Shown piece after piece: positions 1 through 13,100 of a DNA stretch of 64,000 bases. This stretch comes from Chionis minor. Lineage: Eukaryota > Chordata > Aves > Charadriiformes > Chionididae. Position 1 is the first letter of the stretch, and each line of letters starts with the position of its first letter. The stretch is taken from the NCBI GenBank assembly GCA_013398295.1, contig VZSF01007296.1, positions 566,844 to 630,843 of the forward strand, written 5' to 3'. A program made the position numbers and the translations under genes. The notes below the pieces were generated by a model. The model saw nothing but the letters and a program-made list of their open reading frames with translations. It was not told the DNA's origin and ran no database searches.

Positions 1-2399
1 TCCACATATTTAGTGACTGTTCACAAAGCCCACAAATGCCTAAGAGAAGCAGCTTCAAGAAAAAAAAGGAAACTGCAATTATTCTGGAAAGATCAAGAAT
101 TGGATAGACATTTGAGGGAGGAATAAATTGAAAAGGTAAATGCCTTCCTGCTGTATCTTCTTGTTTTCATATTGATGTATTCTTTATTATTGTTAAGAAC
201 AGAGAGGTTCAACATAGAAAATAAGATTGCAACACAGAATGCTAAACGTTTTCATATCTGAGAGCTTTGTGAACATGTCAGTCTTTTAGCAATGGGGCTT
301 ATTTCTGTATGCCTCTTTTAGGCACACGCTAACTGTGGTGCCCATCTTAAAGCAGAAGTCTGTTACTTGTGAAACACCAGCTGTTGATATTGGGAAAATT
401 TGAATCATTTGTAAAATACCTCTAGCATGTTACAGCAACAGCTAGGGGAGCGAGGGCACTTCTGAACAAAAATGCAAGCATCTTATTTTTAATGGCAGCT
501 AGCAGAGATCTAGTTTCTTTTACCTTCAATGGCAAATGCAACTTTAATTAAGCAGAGCAGTAAATTAGCTTCTGGCATTTTGCATCCTAGACAGCTGTAG
601 TGCTCAGAGCCACAGCGATGGCAGTTAGGAAAGAAAATACATGAGTAGTGTGATAAACTGCAGGGGGAAAAAAAGAGTCCTCTTAGTCCAAATCATTTAT
701 CCAAAACACATTTCATCAGGCTAATGTCAAACAATGTTCAAAGGAAATGTACTACTACTTCCCTGGAAAAAAAACTGGCTGAATTTTCTTCTGTTCCTGG
801 TGTATTTGCCATATTTGCCAAGTATTCCATCATATCCAATGTTAAAATACGATCTACATTATTTATAGAATAAGTTAGAAAAGTAATTTCTCCTACCATA
901 AAGAATATAAAGTGCTGTACATTCTTGAAGGGAATTAATATAAAAACTAGTTAAATTATGTGAAATTTTAAAAAAGAAGTCTTTAGGGGAAGAAAAAATA
1001 CTTCCTGCACAGTTGCATGAACTGCTAAAGCTATTCTGTTCTGAGTTTGTTCATACGCTTTTAGAATGGAATTTTTGCTTTGAGTTGGTGGGACCATATT
1101 GTATAAATAGTAGGTTTGAATTCCTAGTTTTTTCTCTCAATTTGCTGTTGGAAAATTAGAGACACTACTTCATGCTAGTCCCTAATGGTAAAACCAGTAA
1201 TGATTTCAGTACTGTGAATTGACTTCAGTCTCCAACTGATAGAGGATATGGTAAGAAAGGGAATAATTGCATGGATATCTTTGATAATTACCATATTGAA
1301 GAAGGCAATTATTGGGCTTGATTCGAAAAAGCCTTTTTAGGTTTGCCTTTCCTTCTGGTTCAGTGAAATTTCACACTGTTGCTTTTCAGTGGTTCATGAA
1401 TCTCTGTTTCCATAAATTAGTTTATGCAATCTGTCCTTGTGACCTCAGGAACAATTCTCCTTCTGTTTTTGTGAAGCATCTGAGCGCTTATGCTGAGACT
1501 GAAAAACTTACTAGAGCTGATAATTGATAATTTGCCCTGTAAGTAAACATAAGTTGTGGGTAACATTGAGTTGGATGGGTAATTTTTTTGTATCATCACA
1601 GCTGCACACACCACTATGCAGTAGGAGGAACGGGAAACTTGTCAGCTGCTCATGGATTGGAAGGAGATAAGCTCTGGGGTTTTTTTCTGCTTGTAAGACT
1701 AGCAAATTGTTATGGATTTCTACCACTGAGTGTGAGATGGAGACTGATGTGTTCATGTTGGTTCCTCCCATAGCTCTGACCCCCAAACATCAAAACACAA
1801 CTTTTAGAGCACGCATGTATGGGCCAAAGGGATGATGATTAAATGACAAATATTGTATGTACAGATAGAAAGGGAGAAAAAAAGATGATGTAAAGAACAA
1901 AGACAGAACGGACTTCTTGAAGCACTTAGCTCTGTCCCCCTTCCCACTCTCAGGTTTCCATTGTAATGAGTTGATGTTCCCAAACATTTAATTCCCCCTT
2001 ACTGCAGTTAATAAAATGCTTTTCAAAGAAACAAAATCATCAACTGTAATTTTTCACAAGATTTAAATGGGAGAGATCAGACATTCAAACAGTAGTTCAG
2101 TGTCCTGCAAACATTGCCTTTGAGGTCAAAAAGATGGCTTGGAAAGGCTTTTAAACCCAAGCTTTCCTATTTACTCCACGTTCACTTATATTCTGTCATG
2201 TTTTCTTTCAATTGTAAAGAGCATAAGTGCTCCCTACCCATTTTAAGTTCCATCTGTGGAGGCCTGGAAAGCACCCTTCATTTCTACTGAGTTATTACAA
2301 GAAAAATATGTATCAGTGCTACCATAGACCATTACTCCCCGTAACTGAAATAATTCTTCTCTCATCTTAATATTTACACCTGTCTCTACAATATTTGCA
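1..2399. other. AT-rich unique sequence, no gene seen
   Basis: Only short open frames (under about 95 codons) occur, and around 1312-1786 they overlap on opposite strands, as expected by chance. I see no promoter-like GC enrichment, no splice-bounded open segment of note and no repeat that I recognise. Confidence 0.6.
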
Positions 2400-2580
2400 G
2401 ACTTTCTTAGCTTCCCTTTCCAGTTTCATTTCTATAGACCAAACAATGCAGGTTCTTTTAGTCTGTTTTTCGATTAAAGTTCCCCAGTCATCTAATAATT
2501 GTATTAGTCCTGCTATGCAACCTATTCCAATTTTAATTCACATTTCTTGGATAAAAAAGGACCAGAAGAATATGTAATAT
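2400..2580 (-). mobile_element. Old CR1 LINE relic (antisense to plus strand)
   Basis: The plus strand follows the order of the reverse complement of an ancient CR1 3' region. A stretch like the 'sequence feeding a CTTTCAG-type leader' is followed by a CTCTAATCA-like block (seen as CATCTAATAATTG), a CCAATTTT-like block (seen as CTATTCCAATTTTAATTC), then TTTCTTGGATAAAA and ACCAGAAGAAT. Divergence is high and the edges are approximate. CR1 is a non-LTR retrotransposon that usually leaves 5'-truncated copies. The call rests on remembered family wording, not on an alignment. A 60-codon open frame across it is not evidence of a gene. Confidence 0.5.
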
Positions 2581-2743
2581 TCTGATTTTTTTTTTCCAAT
2601 TTGTAAACTGTTTCTGAGCTAAAGTTAATTAAACATTAGCTTTAGAACAATTTTTCCTTCTTGTATTTGTTACGTTTAATTCCTTTCCTGACATTTCATG
2701 TCGTACAAAAAGGAATCACAAAAGTATTTGTTTCATGGTCATA

Positions 2744-2784
2744 CTTTGGGGTCTTTTTGGTTTTGGGGTTTTTTGTTTTTTTTT
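2744..2784. repeat. T/G-rich low-complexity tract
   Basis: A run made almost only of T and G, with blocks of TTTT and GGGG, ends in nine T. It is simple sequence next to a short (TAA)5 microsatellite. Confidence 0.8.
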
Positions 2785-2805
2785 CGCCCTTCCAATTAAT
2801 AAGTC

Positions 2806-2820
2806 TAATAATAATAATAA
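2806..2820. repeat. (TAA)5 microsatellite
   Basis: Five perfect TAA units, likely variable in length between individuals. Confidence 0.85.
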
Positions 2821-4218
2821 AAATCAACTGGTGTTGATTTTGGTAAAGAATGTCATTGCAGTGCCATCACCATTGGCGAGTATGTTATGTTGGTAAAAAT
2901 AAACGTGGCATGAGCATAAATTTGTTATTTGTATTATCTACTGTTAATATTACAAGTAACTTTGGAAGTAAAGGTCGAGGTTTCCTATATCTATAAAATG
3001 TCATAAATATTACCTATAAATAGAGCTGAGAATATGTTACTGTACTAAAGTATACCTATTAATTAAATGCTATCCAAATAAAGAAATATTATTGAGACAT
3101 TTATTTTTAAAACAATCTATAAAGCTGCTTTCTACTGATCCGATATTGCTTGTGGATTTAAGTATGTTGCCTGTGGCCATCCTGCAGCTTTAGAGGAAAA
3201 TACCTAGGGATTATAAAACTGACTGTATGATGATGTGCCTTGATTGAGCAAGACTGAACAAGCAGGAATGGAACAGGAAAGGGCAGGAATTTGATCACAG
3301 TAGGTTGAGTTTCTATTATACTTATTATTTTTCTTGACAATTTAAGAGGTAACAGGAGAAGAAAAGCCAATCTTAAAGGCAATATAATGGAACCATAAGG
3401 TAACAATCTATTCATACACATTTCTGAAAGAAAAAATAACACAGAACACAATGCAGTTACAATAACTGTTAGAGAAAATGACATAATATATATGGAAGAT
3501 AAGATGCAAACTCCAGGCTTTGGCTTTGATCATGTTTCCTTTGGGATCAACAATTCATTTGATGATACAGATACAAGTGGAAATGGGAGTGAGATATAAA
3601 ATATTTTCAGCTATGAAGTGTTTGGTAGTCATGATGTCAGATTTCTTATTGTTACTGACAGGAATTCTATTAAAGATATTGCCAACACTTTCCTTTTATT
3701 CCACTGTCAAATACTGGACTTACCTGTTTGAGCATTTAATTTAGTCATTGTTGTTTGATGCCATTAGTCCTAGATAATCTGGCTATATAAATTAACATGA
3801 AAAAATCCAGTCTTTACTTTTCAGAAAAGCACACCTCTGAATATCCAGAGGGAGGGGATAAAATGTACTCTTCTATAGAGGGTGACTAGAAGATCATTTA
3901 GGTTATAGTGCTATTTTGAGCAACACATAAGTGGTACTCAAGTAATTTGTGGACTTTGTGTTGACCTATTGTGCCAAGGTGAATTTTATCCAGACAGTGG
4001 AGCTCTTCTGTAAAAAGAATCAACAGCACCGGCGTAGTTTAATATTAAAGAACACAATTCAAATGTGATACAATCAGTGGAACTTTGCTTCCCCAGTTGA
4101 ATTCCAGTGGCTAAAAGATCAGGTTTCAATTCAGTCCAAAGCTTTTGAACTGCAGGCTTTCTGGTGTCACATCCTTCATGCTATTTCCTGGTAGTGTAGT
4201 GCTTCAACTTCAGTCAGT

Positions 4219-4223
<5 letters not shown>
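2821..4223. other. AT-rich unique sequence, no gene seen
   Basis: Open frames of up to 108 codons on the minus strand (3158-3484) and 74 on the plus strand (3520-3744) match no family I know. They lack paired splice signals, a start context or coding-like composition that would separate them from chance. Confidence 0.55.

Positions 4224-4249
<26 letters not shown>
4224..4249. repeat. Poly(A) tract, 26 A
   Basis: An uninterrupted run of 26 A. No recognisable retrocopy precedes it and no target-site duplication was seen around it. It is either a simple tract or the tail of an unrecognised old insertion. Confidence 0.85.
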
Positions 4250-7200
4250 TCCAATAGTGCTAATTAGCTGAAGGTAATGGTAACAGAATATGTGTCACTA
4301 ATTGTTGAAATGTAGTCTGAAAATTTCAAAAAATATTTAATAAATCATCACGCTTTGTCAAATCAGTCACTATAATAAACCAAAAACAGCGCAGTGCACT
4401 GAGGTATAGAAAATACTGAGCACAAAATATCACCAGTGATTAACTACTTATCATTGTACTGCAGATCATAATTCACCTTCCTGAGAAAGCAGTTATGATA
4501 GAACGTAATATAATAAAGTCTTTCAACAGGTGCCATTATAATAAGGAAAACCGACTCGATGGAGGCTGTGCATCCTGTGACATTTCTATCCCTTCTAGAG
4601 GCAACAGCTTCTTACTCTGACTGCAGCCCTTTAAATGAAATTTCCCTTCATTTCTGGGGACCATGCCTGTTGAAACCCAAAACATGCACAAAGCTTGTAA
4701 CAGCAGTAGGTTTTGTTCTGTGCTTCTCTTGCAAATATTAGGATACTTTGGCTTTTAACATCATGCTTTTTCCCTCTACTTTGATAAATAACTCTTCTTC
4801 AGTTATTCTAATTAGCAGAATCAAATGTTAGCTATGCTTCATTGACCATTTGTTTCACCTATTTGTTATGCTGTTACTTCCTTTTTTTCATGTACATCAT
4901 AAAAAAGTAATTTTTGGAAATTGATTCATTAATAATTGTAAGCATAATGCTGTAACTTTAATTTCTTCAGAATGGAATGAATGGCTGCTATATTACTTTT
5001 TAATTTACAAGCTGGAAATCTGGGGAGCACAAGGAAGTAAAATGTTTTTTATAGCTTAAAATGGGCTCTGGGTGTTTATGAATACGATAGTAATGGTAAG
5101 GAAAAGATTAATAAATCAGGTGAGGCACAATATAATTAACTTTAAATTTTATCTGAGGATGGTAAAAGTATACGCGACATGTCTAACGATGTAGACTTGC
5201 AAGCTGTTACTACTGTGGCAGCGCATATTTTGTCAATAGCACAGCAAAACTACGTGTCGTACACATTCATTAATAGCAAGACAGAACAGAAGTGGCTACT
5301 GTGCAGTGCTGGGTTTTGTGGCATCTGTGACATGGTGTCACCTAGCACCCTACCTGCTATACAGCAGGCAGGCAGAGTAGGTCACTTCTGCAGTAGGACA
5401 CCTAAGGAAGCACAAGAAATTCACTTCTGTCCTTCTCGAATCTTAAGGCCAATAAGGTAAGTCTGTGGTTTGTTTGGCCCTTTCCATTTTACCCTTATTT
5501 CACATCTAGGGATTAACTATAAAAAAAGAGCTGTCAGTAATAAAGTTGGGAGTTCCATGAGCTCTGAACACCCCAAATTGGTTGAATTCAGTGCGGTGAT
5601 TCATTTAAAGACAAAATGCAGGTCAGGCAGCACTCACCAGCTGTCTGTGGAAATATTTTCATAAGATCTAAATAAGTTGTAGCATTTTTGAATCTCGTAC
5701 AGAGACAGCCAGTGGCATTGCAGCAAAGGGCAACTTCCAGCTGTGATGTTCCTTCTCAGTGATCAGCTCAGCAGTTCCTGAAGGAACCAGGTGTAAATCA
5801 ACAGTGCTGTCATGCTGCTGGGTATCACCAGTCACTGTGAGCACTGCTCACCTTGTATGTGACTTCCAGACACTGTCACGGCTTGGGTGCACCCGGTGTT
5901 CTCTGTTTTACAAGCCAGCACAGAAAACGTTGGAATGTAGTTAAACAAGCGGCTGGTTTGAGAGCAATGGGAGAAGCTGCTAAACCCTCCAGCTAAGAGA
6001 ATAGTTTAGGGGTGAGAATTAACATAGTACGTCTTGGGTTATTTTAATATATAAAGAGCTGTAACGACAATCTTCAGCCTATGCTGGGCATTGCTGAAAC
6101 TTGAAGTTCCTGACTCTTCTTCACTGGATTTATACTGTTTTGTTTAGTTTTGTTTTGTATGTGATAATTATCCTAAATAATGGTTGGCCTGAGTGGTTAT
6201 TTTGGCAGCTTTGATTAGCTGTCATCTGCTATGAAATTTATGTGCAATTTTGTGGTTTGGGGTAGTGAGTGTTTTTGCATCCAATAATGACTGAAATTAA
6301 TTTCTGTTACTTTTACAGGGATTAAATTTCTGTAAATATGCCTAGAAACCTGCCCGTTACATAATTTCTCAACATAAGAGAAACGTTTCTCCTCACCTTT
6401 GTACACTCTTCCCATATTTACTGTCACTCTTCTTGTACTAATCATCCATTCAGACTTTCAAAAGCATATGCTTTTTATCCTAAAATTCAGCCGAAGAGAA
6501 AGCATGGCTAGTGTGAGGTATTTTGCTCAACAATTTAAAAATTGTCACTCTTCCACCCTGACAGCACTGATTTACCGATTAATGGGCCATCATCTTGCCT
6601 TTGTATAAAGCAATTGCTCTTGGCTCCTGGTGAATTACCAAAGGAGCTGTAAAACAGACTGCTGCACACTGTGCAAGTTTCCACCACTCAAAACTCTTTG
6701 AGAGCCACCGAATCGGATTAGGGCAGCTCCTGACGAGTTCCTGAGGCAGATGACCTATTGCTCCCAATAAGGACAGTTTGGTCACTTGGGACTGTACAAA
6801 TCAGTAGCCTCCACTGGACGGATCTGTGCCCCGCTAAAATACTGTGCTCACACTTCTCTCAGCTTTGCCTTCTGCTATGGGAGCCCCACTGAGCAGCCAG
6901 GTCAAAAGGATTCACGCAAACCTTGTGCCCTCTTTCTATTTCCACTGAAACTCAAAGTAGATCTTAAGTAGTGCGTAGTTAATCAATTGACTTAAATCAA
7001 TTGTCTGCATGCCTGGTGTCTGGGATAGAGAAATTGCAAGCATCTTGACAACAGGGATGGGGGACTTCAATTCTATTTGCTACTGAATGACTCCTTGCAG
7101 CAGTGTGGAACATGATCTGGAGGTTTCATACCCTTTCCAAACCTTTCAGTTAGACCTGTAGTGTTTCTGCCATTTTGGCTTTTGAGAGTGCATTTATTGT

Positions 7201-8723
7201 ATGTGCAAACCATTCATTCATCCATGACCTAAGTGTCCACAGAGTACAGTTGTTCTGTAGAATTTGTTTTCAGTAGAATATTTTAGTCTTCTTCCCCTCT
7301 GCTTTGCTATGCAGACAGCTTCCGATTGTGCTCATGCACCCTGCCCATCTATTCAAGTGCAGCTGCCTTGGGTGTAAATTCCTTCTCTGGTATTTTGCCT
7401 TCCTAAAACATGTAAGGTGTGGAGAATATAAAATGTTGCCTTCTACTTCTTCTTCAGCTCTGACTGTGCCTAGTTTTCATTTTAATTCTTCTTATTTGTA
7501 TCCCAAAGGTAATAGTATTATATTTTATAATTCATCTTGACAAATTCAATAGTGTTCTTGGCCCATATCCAAACCCATCTTTTCTTAAGGCTGGAGTTAA
7601 CAATGATCACGTGTCTTGCTGCCTCCCTACCCCTGAAGTCTGTATTTCACTCCTGCCAACAGCGCGTTTCTTTGTATGTGCACATCTCACAATTTGACAT
7701 ACAGCTTGTAAGGTCTTCAAGATATTACATGTCAACAGGTAAATCAATTGAACAAGAGAAGTTTTATTAACTGAATAGGAACAGATGTGTGCATAGGGTA
7801 ACTTATTCCTCATTAAAGGAGAAAGTGTATGACCTTTGTAGCACTTAAACCTCAAATAGCTGATAGGTAGATGGTGTGTAAGGTTATATCTCTATGAGGC
7901 TCTCGCCTGAGCTATTTGGAATTAGTTCTTATGCAAAGGTTTATGTTACATTTATTGGCCAGCTAATGCTCAGATCTTTTTCATACAGCACAATGTGTGA
8001 CAAATTCTAACAGAACTTAGTTGATTTAAATAATAGATTTGTTATAAGTATATGGTTTTCTATGTTCAGCTTTTGAAATTGTTTTGCTTGGCTGGGAAGT
8101 GAAGATTTGCAGGACTCCACTGCTAGGACTATGCCCCAAAATTGTCTTACGGTGGCACTAAACAGAGGCTCAGTTAGAAAGCAGTAATCAGCAAGATCAT
8201 TTTTATGAACTAGTCTTCAGTGGCTATTTGACTTTTAATTACTGACCTACAGCGATCTACATGCCTACAAGTGACCACAGGTACCTGGCAGAACTGCAGA
8301 AGAGCACAGTCCCATTCTCTCTGGACATTTGCTCACTGAGTGTATGTTTGACGTAACTGACAGCCATATCGTGTTTTGTAGTGGCAAAAGCATAAGGCGC
8401 TCATGCTGGGCACTGACAGTCATCATGCATTTTAAGAGATCTGGTTTTCTCAACAGCTCTGCCCTTCTGATTTCCTGTGTTTTCAACAATACTCGGCCAG
8501 CACAGACCCTGAGGACTCCCCACAAGTATAGTAACTCTGGGCTATTTAGATAGCTATTTAGGTCTTTAATCGTTCTTTTCTCAAGTTTCTGGAGAAAGCC
8601 AATGAAAAAGGTGCACCACTTATATCAACCTATTTAGAAGAATTTGAAAGCAGATAGCTTTTCTTCAGTGTGGTAGTGTATCCTTATTTTCTACCTCAAA
8701 CCACCTTCTTTGCGCTTACTTAC
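4250..8723. other. Unique sequence, no gene seen
   Basis: The ORF at 5179-5460 runs into a consensus splice donor (AAG|GTAAGT, junction 5456/5457), and a second donor-like site lies on the minus strand near 5632-5637. I could not link either to a recognisable protein. A short hairpin (CCTGCT/AGCAGG, tetraloop ATAC) sits at 5353-5368. Nothing else is supported. Confidence 0.5.
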
Positions 8724-10099
8724 CAAAGGGCCTGTCAGCTTCAGTTCCCTTGGCTTTTTTCTTGCCCCATGTTAGCCTCATGTTCAATAATTAGGTCTTG
8801 CAATTTTCATCTGGATTTGAAAGAGAATAATTTCAAAAGAAAAAAATCAAAAGGCAAACACACAAACTGTCAGATGATTTAATGCTATTCTCAAAGTTTC
8901 TGATTTTTAAAAGCTCTCTAGCATCCAAGAGGGTTTTTCCCAGCATGTTAATAAGGCCACCAAATACAGAGCTGGTAATAATTTTTAAAAAAAAACCCAA
9001 AACAACCCTTGTCTACTACATTGTAGAATTCTTTTAATAGTTACAAATGCTATTTTTTTTCTCTTGAGTTTAAAAACTTACAGAAAATGATCTGTAGTTA
9101 GTTTGAAACTTTCTGATACAAATCTATCTTAAAACCTCTGATACAGACTTTGAGACAGTTGTGTTCTACGTGTCCACCTCCTGAGCTCTGAATGTTACCT
9201 TTTAAGTTTGCATCACTCAGATCTGGCCTCAAGTGTGGTAAAGAATGTTAGGAAAAAATCTCTAATCTGAATCCAGTCTAGGTTTGACTTAGAGTAAGCA
9301 CCTCTTTTTTCACTCTGCACCATAGATTTCACTCTAACATCTTACGATGTCCCACTTGAGTATATCCCAGAGAATATTTTTCCTAATTCTTCCCAGATCT
9401 TACACTAACTCTGGAAATTACCTGTCTATGGAGAACTTTATTTTTGACTCCCAGTAGATCCACAGAAAATTGCTGAGGTTAGTTCTGACAAGGACCAATA
9501 CTTCTAGTGTATTTATTTATTTGCTGGATCTGAAGGAAAGAGTGATCCATCTCACTCTGTACTTTGACTGTACTTACTGTGAACAAGAGGTGATAGCATA
9601 TAACAAGTGGGCTACATAGAGGTTTAATTTGAGCTGCTATATGTTAGATAAAAAAAGAGATATGTATTGCAGATTTTGGGTTAGGAAATAGTATTTAAAC
9701 AGCAACTTTTCTAGTTGTAGCTCCAAAATTAAACCCATTTAGAGTGCACTTATTCTAAATAGAAAATATCATGTAGATGCAATTGTTCTGTTGCATGAAA
9801 TCACATCCAAATTATTGTTTTTCTGAGTGTAAAGTACTTTACATAACTGCAGTTGTGCAATGAAGTGAAGATTAGTATACTGCACATGGGACTTGTACTG
9901 TAATTGTAAAGAAAAATCACTTTCCTTGTCTTCAATGTACTATTTTCTAAACGAGTAATTTGCATTTATGAAGTCAAGCCCAAAATGTGGAAGTTTTTGC
10001 TTTTAGGAAAATATGACCTGAACACTGAAACAAGGAAATTAATTAAGGTGTGCTGTAGTGAGGCTTGTATCTGGACAGTGCAGAATCAAAGGGAAAATC
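8724..10099. other. Unique sequence; includes a splice-bounded minus-strand segment
   Basis: An 87-base segment at 8724-8810 on the minus strand has both splice signals but is closed in all three frames (see findings). The rest is AT-rich without a recognisable gene or repeat. Confidence 0.5.
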
Positions 10100-10123
10100 T
10101 TTTTTTTTTTTTTCTTCTTTTTT
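10100..10123. repeat. Poly(T)/pyrimidine tract
   Basis: Fourteen T, then CTTC, then six T. Low-complexity sequence. It contributes the lysine run in an overlapping minus-strand ORF, which is therefore not a gene. Confidence 0.85.
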
Positions 10124-13100
10124 AACTGGAAGTACCGCAATTCTGAATTGAAAAAATAGAAAGCAGGAGGTTGAAGAAGGATTTCAGTACTAGCATTTTC
10201 TAGGTAAGATGAATGTATAGCATAGCTCAGAAATCCATACTGGGGGCTAATCTTCTGAATGTTAGACTTATTTAGCATGTTCTATTTAGCAGAAAAATCT
10301 TTTAAACTGGGATCAAGCTGTTTCTCTTTCAGAATACGTGTTCACTGATGAGTTAATCCTAGGGAACAGAATTGATAGTCTTCTCTCTTATCCATTTTAT
10401 ATCAGTTCAACCATCATTAAGTTGCACAATTCACCTGTCAGTCACAAGTAAATTCCATATGGGTGTTGCTTCCTAATTCGTCTAATTTACTTTTTAAATG
10501 AGGAGATGAGAAAACAGGCAAGGCACTGAAGATAACAACTTTAAAATAAACCCCTCATCATGCACAGTCATGTTTTGAAGTTTAACACCTGAATATCAAT
10601 TTAAACATGGATTAAAAACTAAGGTTAGATTAGGAACAGTCCAAGTGAAGTAACAATAAACTGATGTAAGTCAGAGAACACAAATCATCCTAAGGAAAAG
10701 AAAGGGCAATTCTAATAGGAAAAATCTAGAATATGGGAGGAAAGATGGAGTTGTAGTTAATCTGCTAAAAATGATTAGCATCGGACTAATTCCACTCCCT
10801 AAGAAGTCAGTGGGAATTTTAGGTGAAGTGGATCAAGAGCCCAACTTGGACAGTCCTATACTACATCTTAGAATAATTTGAACTCTCAGTGACAGGCTGA
10901 TTAGATTTTATATATAGTTTTTTGTTAAAGTTTTGCTCTGTTCATTTGGAAGAGTGTCAAGGCAGTGGGAAAGCAGCCAGAAAAGTACTTGTAACAAAAC
11001 TGATAAAGTTAATAGGTTAGTTTAATGTGATGATTGGAGAATATGTAAAAATCTTGAAGGACTATAACACAGGTAGGTAGTTATAGCGTAATATTGATGC
11101 TAATGCTTACACAGAAAAGTTAAATAATATTCTAATGCTGAGTGTCTTGTGTTATATGTTATGAAAGGCAGGAACAACTATTATAATGTTATAATAACTC
11201 CTAACAGTCTCTGTTCTATTCTGTGCTCTGTCCTCCTGCTCTAATTGGATGTAAAAATTCACCAAGCGAGGTGAATCCCTGAGCACACAGCTCCTTTAGG
11301 AGCCTTCAAAGTGCCCGTGTGACCTGGCACAACAGAGACAAAAGGTATCTGCTGGACCCTAGTCCTGCTAAGTAAAGAAGAGGAGTGGATTACAATAGCT
11401 TCTTCATGGTGAGACGGTCCCATCAGAAGACGGGGTGAATAGAAATGAGTAGCGAGCTGCGGCTGCTGAATCTCAGTACGTTTCTCTCTGATATGTATCA
11501 TCTCCTTGGTAACATGCGTCTTCTAGTTTTCAGTTAATGAGAAAGTTGACAAACTCCTCCTATTTCTGACCTCTTCTGCAGCTGTTCTCAAATCTTCAGA
11601 AACAGTTCAGGGGCACAGATGTATTTGTCTTCACCTCCTACGAGTAGATGATAGGGTAAGTATTGCCCTCCTTTATTTCAACACCAATTGAAGCATGATG
11701 TAGAAGCTCTGGTTACTTGGTACTCTATTCTTGGAAGCCCTGTCTCTAAATCACATAAGCTGTCTGTATTCAGGCTGCAGTTTCCTTTCAGTATTTCTTA
11801 TAATATATAAGATAATTGCAATGGATATCTCTAATTCAGACAGAATAACTGCCAAAAGGGACCCGAAAAAGCATGTCTAGGTCTTTTGTGGTCTCGTTTA
11901 ATACCACCACAATAAAAGGCTTTTTTTCCAATATAATTGCTGGTAATGTTTAAAGAATTTGTTAATTTCAAGCTTAACTACAATTGTGGCTTTCTCAGTG
12001 ATAGAGAAAAACCTATGTTACTTTAACATTCTGTGAAATGTAAAATTCCAATATTGCATCCATCAGCATAAAGGCTCTGCGTCTGGATGAGAAGAGTCAC
12101 TCTTGAGTTCATGTAAAGACAAAACTACAACAAAACAGAACAAAGGTTTGGTTTATTTCATGGAAATTTGATGTCTTTTAAATTACAGTTAATGTTTGTA
12201 GAAAAAACACAACTAATTCCATGCACATAAAAAACATGGAAATTCTTGATATGGAGAGTTCGCGGGGCTTAGTCAGAGCAATCCTCCTGTGGTCTAACTT
12301 GCCAAACCAGACATGTCTATCAGACTACTGATTTGACTAGGTATGTGAAGGTTCTGACCCCCAGCCCTTCACCTAATCCTGGATCTTCAGCGCTCACTGT
12401 CAGACCCTGAGTCCACAGCTGGCAACAACCTTATGACAACCCTAAAAGACAGTACAGCCACATAAGTCATGTCTTTGCTCCTGTGCTGTACATGCAAAGA
12501 GTGTTTGCTTCTGGGATTGTTCTGAAGACAAAGAAAATAATGTTAGTGCTGTTACAGAGAACTGGCCTCAACCACAAAAATGCATCTAAACTGACTTTTC
12601 CATTGGCAAAATCCATTTCAGGCTATATTTTTTCAGCTGTGTAATCAAACAGGCTGGTTCCTGAACAAAGAAAGTGATCAAAGAGGCTGGTTTCCTCCTG
12701 GTAATACCAGAAAGAAAAATCAAGTGACAGGATTTTTTTAAAAAACCCTACTCATTTGAGTCAATTCTGGATCTATGTCTCAGCGGTGAGTAAGGGCCTC
12801 CTTTTATATTATAGAGGTGATTACTTCTTTCACATGAATGACAAAACCAAAAGAATGTCAGTATGATTTAGCAAGAACAGAGTTGTTATCACTCTATTCA
12901 AATTCGATTTTGGGTAATTACTTCTTCCTTACCTAACTTCACCTGCAGTTCTAAATGTATGCAATCTTCAATTCCTATTATAAACTATTGTGTAAAATCA
13001 CTATAGCCCTTGCAATTTACCTTAGAAGTAACTGCAATTCCTGGAAGTCTGAAAAGATTCTTGTATGGTATACATTCAATTTGTAAAAAGCTTTGAGATC

